A model generated the notes under the pieces. It made no database searches. It was not told the origin of the DNA and saw nothing but the letters and a program-made list of their open reading frames with translations. Below are positions 21,680 through 24,832 of a stretch of DNA of 24,832 nucleotides, piece after piece (position 1 is the stretch's first letter; the number at the start of each line of letters is the position of its first letter). Both the position numbers and the translations under genes were made by a program. Source of the DNA: Chara braunii (lineage: Eukaryota > Streptophyta > Charophyceae > Charales > Characeae); NCBI GenBank assembly GCA_003427395.1, contig BFEA01000081.1:2409539-2434370 (forward strand). The letters run 5' to 3'.

Positions 21680-21750
21680 TCATCTGAACTCGAACGCGGG
21701 TCTGTATTTCAATAGTTCATGAGTGCACCACTGAGCTAGGTTCTTGGCAC
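21680..21750 (-). other. tRNA-derived sequence with A and B boxes (SINE head or tRNA pseudogene)
   Basis: The minus strand has a perfect box A, TAGCTCAGTGG (21,728-21,738), and a box B, GTTCGAGTTC (21,686-21,695), whose starts are about 43 nt apart, the class I tRNA distance. The D-stem, anticodon stem and T-stem do not close fully and no acceptor stem is evident, so a pol III-type internal promoter of a SINE or a decayed tRNA is more likely than a working tRNA. Confidence 0.55.
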
Positions 21751-21783
21751 TCACAGTCGGTCCACAGACCGGTACCGGGTCAC

Positions 21784-21960
21784 GTCCCAAAATGGGACTT
21801 AAATAAGAAAATAATAAAAATAAAAATAATAATTAATAATTTTTCTTAGAAAAATTAGGAAAAATCGGAGTAGGGGGAGGGGAACCGTGGGGACTCGTCC
21901 CTCGGCCCCACTCGTCCCTCGGCCCCACCTTACGGGCCCGCGGTCGGAACTTCCCGCAAA
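21784..21960. repeat. AT-rich tract and 17-bp tandem duplication
   Basis: An A/T-rich tract (about 21,798-21,870) is followed by GGACTCGTCCCTCGGCCCC, of which ACTCGTCCCTCGGCCCC is repeated directly after (about 21,892-21,925). It lies downstream of the tRNA-like sequence at 22,039-22,102 on the minus strand and could belong to the body of the same SINE-like unit. Confidence 0.6.
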
Positions 21961-22038
21961 ACCAAGGGAGATAGTCCCTTGGGACCCTCGACCCCTCGCT
22001 TTAACTCCGTAGCGCTCCTCCGCTCCTCTGCTGCTGCG

Positions 22039-22102
22039 TGCCGGCCTCGATTCCAGGATTGACAAGTTGAAAGTCCAATGCTGTAACCAATAGGGCTAAG
22101 CC
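22039..22102 (-). other. tRNA-Glu-like remnant
   Basis: The minus strand reads GGGCTTAGCCCTATTGGTTACAG... with a box-A-like TAGCCCTATTGG, an anticodon-loop-like CTTTCAA (TTC, Glu) and a box-B-like AATCGAGGCC. The stems are imperfect, so it is a pseudogene or SINE head. It overlaps a hairpin with 11-bp perfect arms TGCTGTAACCA/TGGTTACAGCA (22,079-22,089 and 22,109-22,119) enclosing GGGCT/AGCCC. Confidence 0.45.
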
Positions 22103-22119
22103 CAAGCCTGGTTACAGCA

Positions 22120-22824
22120 GGCGCGAAATTAGCTATCAATAGCACCTGCAGGCCGCCCGAGCCTGCCAAATTGCACCAAGGCCGCTGCTTGGCTTACTTC
22201 TCGAGCCCAAGCCCTGCAATGTCACGCTTTTGCTGCTTGGGGCCGACTCTTTGCTCGACACATTGCACACGTAGCCCGCGACGCCGTGGCCAACAGGTAA
22301 GCTCCCTCACACTACCTTCTTCCTTGGAAAGGCCGCTCTTTTGTTGTCTCCAAGCCGACAAAAACCCGGCCTTTACTCATGTCCTCTCTGCTAAATCTCA
22401 TTGGCAATTCCGACGCCGTCAACCTTTGTGCCCTGCACACCCCACGAGGTGCGGCCCCCCAAAAAATGCCGACTTTTCAGTAAGTCAATGAGAATCCCCC
22501 TCTAGCCGTAGCTTCAACAATTAACTTTTGCGCTGGCCGCGACTCCGTCAGCGCACCCGAGGTTGCGACCTACGCAAACTTTATCCAAATTCTGACTTTT
22601 TTCCTGGCCAACACTGCCGACCGGTTCGTTCGTTCACAGTAGTCAAGCATCTAACTAACACGTGCCCGTAAAGTGCACGCCCACACACACATACTCTGAC
22701 TCATCCAAGCGTGCCCCCGCCACTTCCTGACTTCCAAGAGTCGGTCGTGGTCGAGCCTAAAGCACGTCACTCTCTCAAATATCATCAAGGGTGCCACTCC
22801 TGCGAGGTGCAAAAATCACGTACA
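22120..22824. other. unassigned right part of the 9.2-kb block
   Basis: No recognisable gene or RNA. Mixed composition with short inverted words; it ends at the palindrome bordering the LINE. Confidence 0.4.
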
Positions 22825-22844
22825 ATTACCCTTGTAAGGGTAAT
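22825..22844. repeat. perfect palindrome at the block/LINE boundary
   Basis: ATTACCCTT and AAGGGTAAT flank a GT centre. The right arm ends directly before the GGTG that may be a target duplication. Confidence 0.75.
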
Positions 22845-22848
22845 GGTG

Positions 22849-24253
22849 CAGACAGCGGTCTGTCTCCTGCTGTTGGGAAATTTGGGAGGAAAAGAGGCCT
22901 TTGTAAAAGGATCTGGCTATCTTCACGCAATGCGTTGTGGTGGTGACTAAGTCATCCGTTTAAGGGTCCAAAAAAGCCTCGATGGTGGTGCGGTGTGATC
23001 TTAAAGAGGCTAGACTAAAGAAATGAGGGTCCATAGAGCCTCCGGTGGTCCATTTTGCTAATTTGCCTCGAATTCTGATTCCTTGCGAACGATGTTGTGC
23101 TAGTTGGAGAAGCTGGTCTTGCAAAGTTTGGGTGTCCGCGACTCCGCGGTGTGTTCATTAGAGTTGTCTTGGTTGACCAGGTTATGGATTCTTTTGTGAA
23201 CCTCAATTTTGTGGGTTTGTCGTCTACCTGCCATCAGTTTCGAATAATCTTTACATTTCCTAGCTAGAAAAAAGAGTTCGTTAGTGAACCATCGCACTTC
23301 CGAGTCAAAGGAGTTTTTATGGTTTCTCCAAAAATTCCAGACATCGTGGATGTATGAATGAAACGATTTGTCTTTTAGGAGCGAGGTATTGAGTTTATAT
23401 TATCCTGGGCCTTGGTCCGGGCGTTTACGGAAGGAAAATGGCCCCGCATGCACAGTGGTCAAGACAAGGGTGGGGGCTTTGTGGGAGGATGGAAGAAAGT
23501 TGTAAGGCGTTCTGAATTTCCTGGGAGAGCAGGATCATGTCAATTGGTGATTAAGAGTGTCTAGACTGCTCGTTGGTGCGATGGCATGTGTAAGTCTTTG
23601 TCGTTGGGTGTAGAAGTCTGAAAGCATCCACCAGCCTCAGGGCTTCGCAAAGATCAACCATCGATTTTTCATCTTCTTCCACATAGCTCGGGCAAGGGTT
23701 TAGGGATCCCCATCTATCCATTCCTCTGTTTGGAGCTGCATTGAAATCGCCTGCGATAACCAGCGGGACTCCTTGTGGTGCGAGGGTCTGGAGATGGGTG
23801 AAGAAAGACGCTCTTTCTGTTGCTGTATTAGAAGCGTAAATACACAGGATGTTGATTAGTTCTAACTCCAGCATTCCAAGAATCGACACCCATCTCCCTT
23901 GTGCCTCATCTGGTACCCAATTTACCACCTCTATTCGGGACCCCGGCAGGCTCCAAATTGCTACCCCTGCCGATCCGGGCGTCTTAGCGTGTGCCCTGTA
24001 GGCCTGGTGGGGCCAAACTATTTTGTGGGCTCGATGGTGCTTGGGCTTGCCCATTACGTGAGTTTCTTGGATGCAAATGACGTTGGGCCACGTCTTGCCT
24101 CCCACTCCTTAAGTTGGTCCCATATCGTCTTTTTTTCGATGGATTGAAAGAGGTTAATCCATTCACATTGAGGGTCCTTAGGTCGAGATCTGCATTTCTA
24201 AGGAAGTGCTTCCACTGCAGGTTTCTACAGTAAAGGGTGTCAATCTCGTCCAT
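22849..24253 (-). pseudogene. LINE copy c, ORF2 endonuclease half (decayed)
   Basis: This is the APE-type endonuclease domain and the linker to the RT. Reading down the minus strand: DLDLRTLNVNGL (about 24,190), NVICIQETH with the metal-binding Glu (about 24,080), VIAGDFNAAPNRGMD with catalytic Asp/Asn (about 23,750), SPIDMIL (about 23,540) and the LDHC box with the catalytic His (about 23,460). The linker follows with WNFWRNHKNSFDSEVRWF (about 23,320), the RGKLAKW and DPHFFSLASLR segment, and SFYKGLFSSQ (about 22,900). It is broken by frameshifts near 24,125 (at an A-run) and 24,105, stop codons near 23,550 and 23,430, and a frameshift near 23,100. The frame ends at ETDRCLH exactly where the RT fragment at 13,630 begins with HRLRKLEEF, so both are probably one copy. 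No ORF1 is seen upstream before 24,300. Confidence 0.9.
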
Positions 24254-24342
24254 TTATGTTGTCTTGACTCCGCAGTCCTCTATCTAGACCCATGACCATG
24301 GTTTGATAGACCAGTCGGTTGTACACAACAATCCGTACCGGC

Positions 24343-24440
24343 TATGTTGCACGCCCGGCCGCGGCCGGCGGGGGGGGTTATCGGCCGCGGCCTGGACCGA
24401 TGCCCGAATCGGCCAGGTTCGGCCTCGGCCGACCAGCCGA
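24343..24440. mobile_element. left end of a short-TIR palindromic element, copy 3
   Basis: GCTATGTTGCACGCCCGG matches the reverse complement of the ends at 3062 and 6082 (pattern GCNRTGTNRCACRCC). It is followed by the palindromes CCGGCCGCGGCCGG and CGGCCGCGGCC and by repeated TCGGCC/GGCCGA words. The palindromic vocabulary (GGCC/CGGCCG) again differs from the other copies. A right end is not found before the window stops. Confidence 0.45.
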
Positions 24441-24494
24441 GTTTGGTGCAAGATTTGTTTTTTTTTTCCTAACGCATGAAAACAATATATATAA

Positions 24495-24527
24495 GGGCGT
24501 GTAGGGCTCAAAAAACCCTACACGCCC
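24495..24527. repeat. perfect 12-bp-stem hairpin
   Basis: GGGCGTGTAGGG (24,495-24,506) pairs perfectly with CCCTACACGCCC (24,516-24,527) around a 9-nt loop CTCAAAAAA, followed by ATATTTTTTGGG. Related to the imperfect hairpin at 7536-7569. A T-run after a strong stem would look like a bacterial terminator, but the context is eukaryotic repeat DNA. Confidence 0.85.
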
Positions 24528-24630
24528 ATATTTTTTGGGAGGGCATTGTTGTTTTTTATTGCGTAACAAAAAAAAAAAACAGAAAAAAAAAAAACAAAAA
24601 AAAAAACTCTTCGAAACCTCGTGCAAGTAT

Positions 24631-24635
24631 GTGTG

Positions 24636-24671
<36 letters not shown>

Positions 24672-24791
24672 TGTGTGTGTGTGTATGTGTGTGATCGGAC
24701 GGGGGTAGGGGGGGCAACCCCTCCCCCAGCAATCAATCAATCAATCAATCAATCAATCGAAAAAAAAAAAAAAAAAACCGAGAAAACGTTT

Positions 24792-24832
<41 letters not shown>
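24631..24832. repeat. composite (GT)n - G/C spacer - (AATC)n - (A)n - (GT)n
   Basis: GT repeats at 24,633-24,692, a G-run/C-run spacer (24,693-24,729), AATC repeats (24,730-24,759), a 17-bp A-run, then GT repeats to the window end. The same order of parts as at 805 and 2554. Confidence 0.95.

Noticed and set aside
24495-24536. Rho-independent terminator
   Set aside because: A stem plus T-run fits the shape, but the window is eukaryotic repeat DNA with no bacterial gene upstream, and a related hairpin recurs as a dispersed repeat.

Overview
The window looks like nuclear DNA from a large, repeat-packed eukaryotic genome, most likely a plant or green alga. No operons, bacterial ribosome binding sites or compact genes are seen. 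Instead there are long microsatellites, an AT-rich low-complexity tract, fragments of non-LTR retrotransposons (LINEs), small inverted-repeat elements, tRNA-derived remnants, and a type III hammerhead ribozyme of the kind known from plant retrozymes. A charophyte such as Chara is possible, but that is only an impression. I see no intact conserved host gene; almost all open frames are low-complexity or antisense shadows.

Layout. 0-6.4 kb: composite (GT)n / C-run / (AATC)n cassettes, a short-TIR palindromic element (2.7-3.06 kb), a 336-bp hAT-like MITE (3.12-3.45 kb), then a structured tract with a 73-bp tandem repeat, the hammerhead ribozyme (minus strand, 4829-4884) and a ~108-bp tandem repeat. 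6.1-6.4 kb: a repeat ('family X') that recurs at 15.7-16.3 kb. 7.5-8.75 kb: a foldback element with ~165-bp inverted arms, holding a second copy of the MITE and a 4 x 37-bp tandem repeat. 8.94-10.05 kb: two LINE 3' ends, head to head, both with oligo(A) tails and both ending in a stem-loop with a shared loop. 10.47-13.63 kb and 22.85-24.25 kb (minus strand): the RT half and the endonuclease half of what appears to be a single LINE copy, split by a 9.2-kb block (13,631-22,844) with a possible GGTG target duplication. The block holds tRNA-like remnants, a 637-bp-spaced direct repeat, family X, a 63-bp hairpin satellite and a 100-bp (CT)n tract. 24.3-24.8 kb: another palindromic element end, a perfect 12-bp-stem hairpin, and further (GT)n and (AATC)n.

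The recurring theme is palindromes whose two arms change together between copies. This is clearest in the 63-bp hairpin satellite (16.64-17.24 kb, with dispersed members to 17.9 kb), where basal stems differ from unit to unit yet stay complementary around a nearly constant CCCTA(ACCC)TAGGG tip. The same paired change is visible in the LINE 3' stem-loops, in one unit of the 37-bp repeat, in family X and in the 24.5/7.5-kb hairpins. The two most distinctive signals are the complete hammerhead ribozyme and this hairpin satellite.
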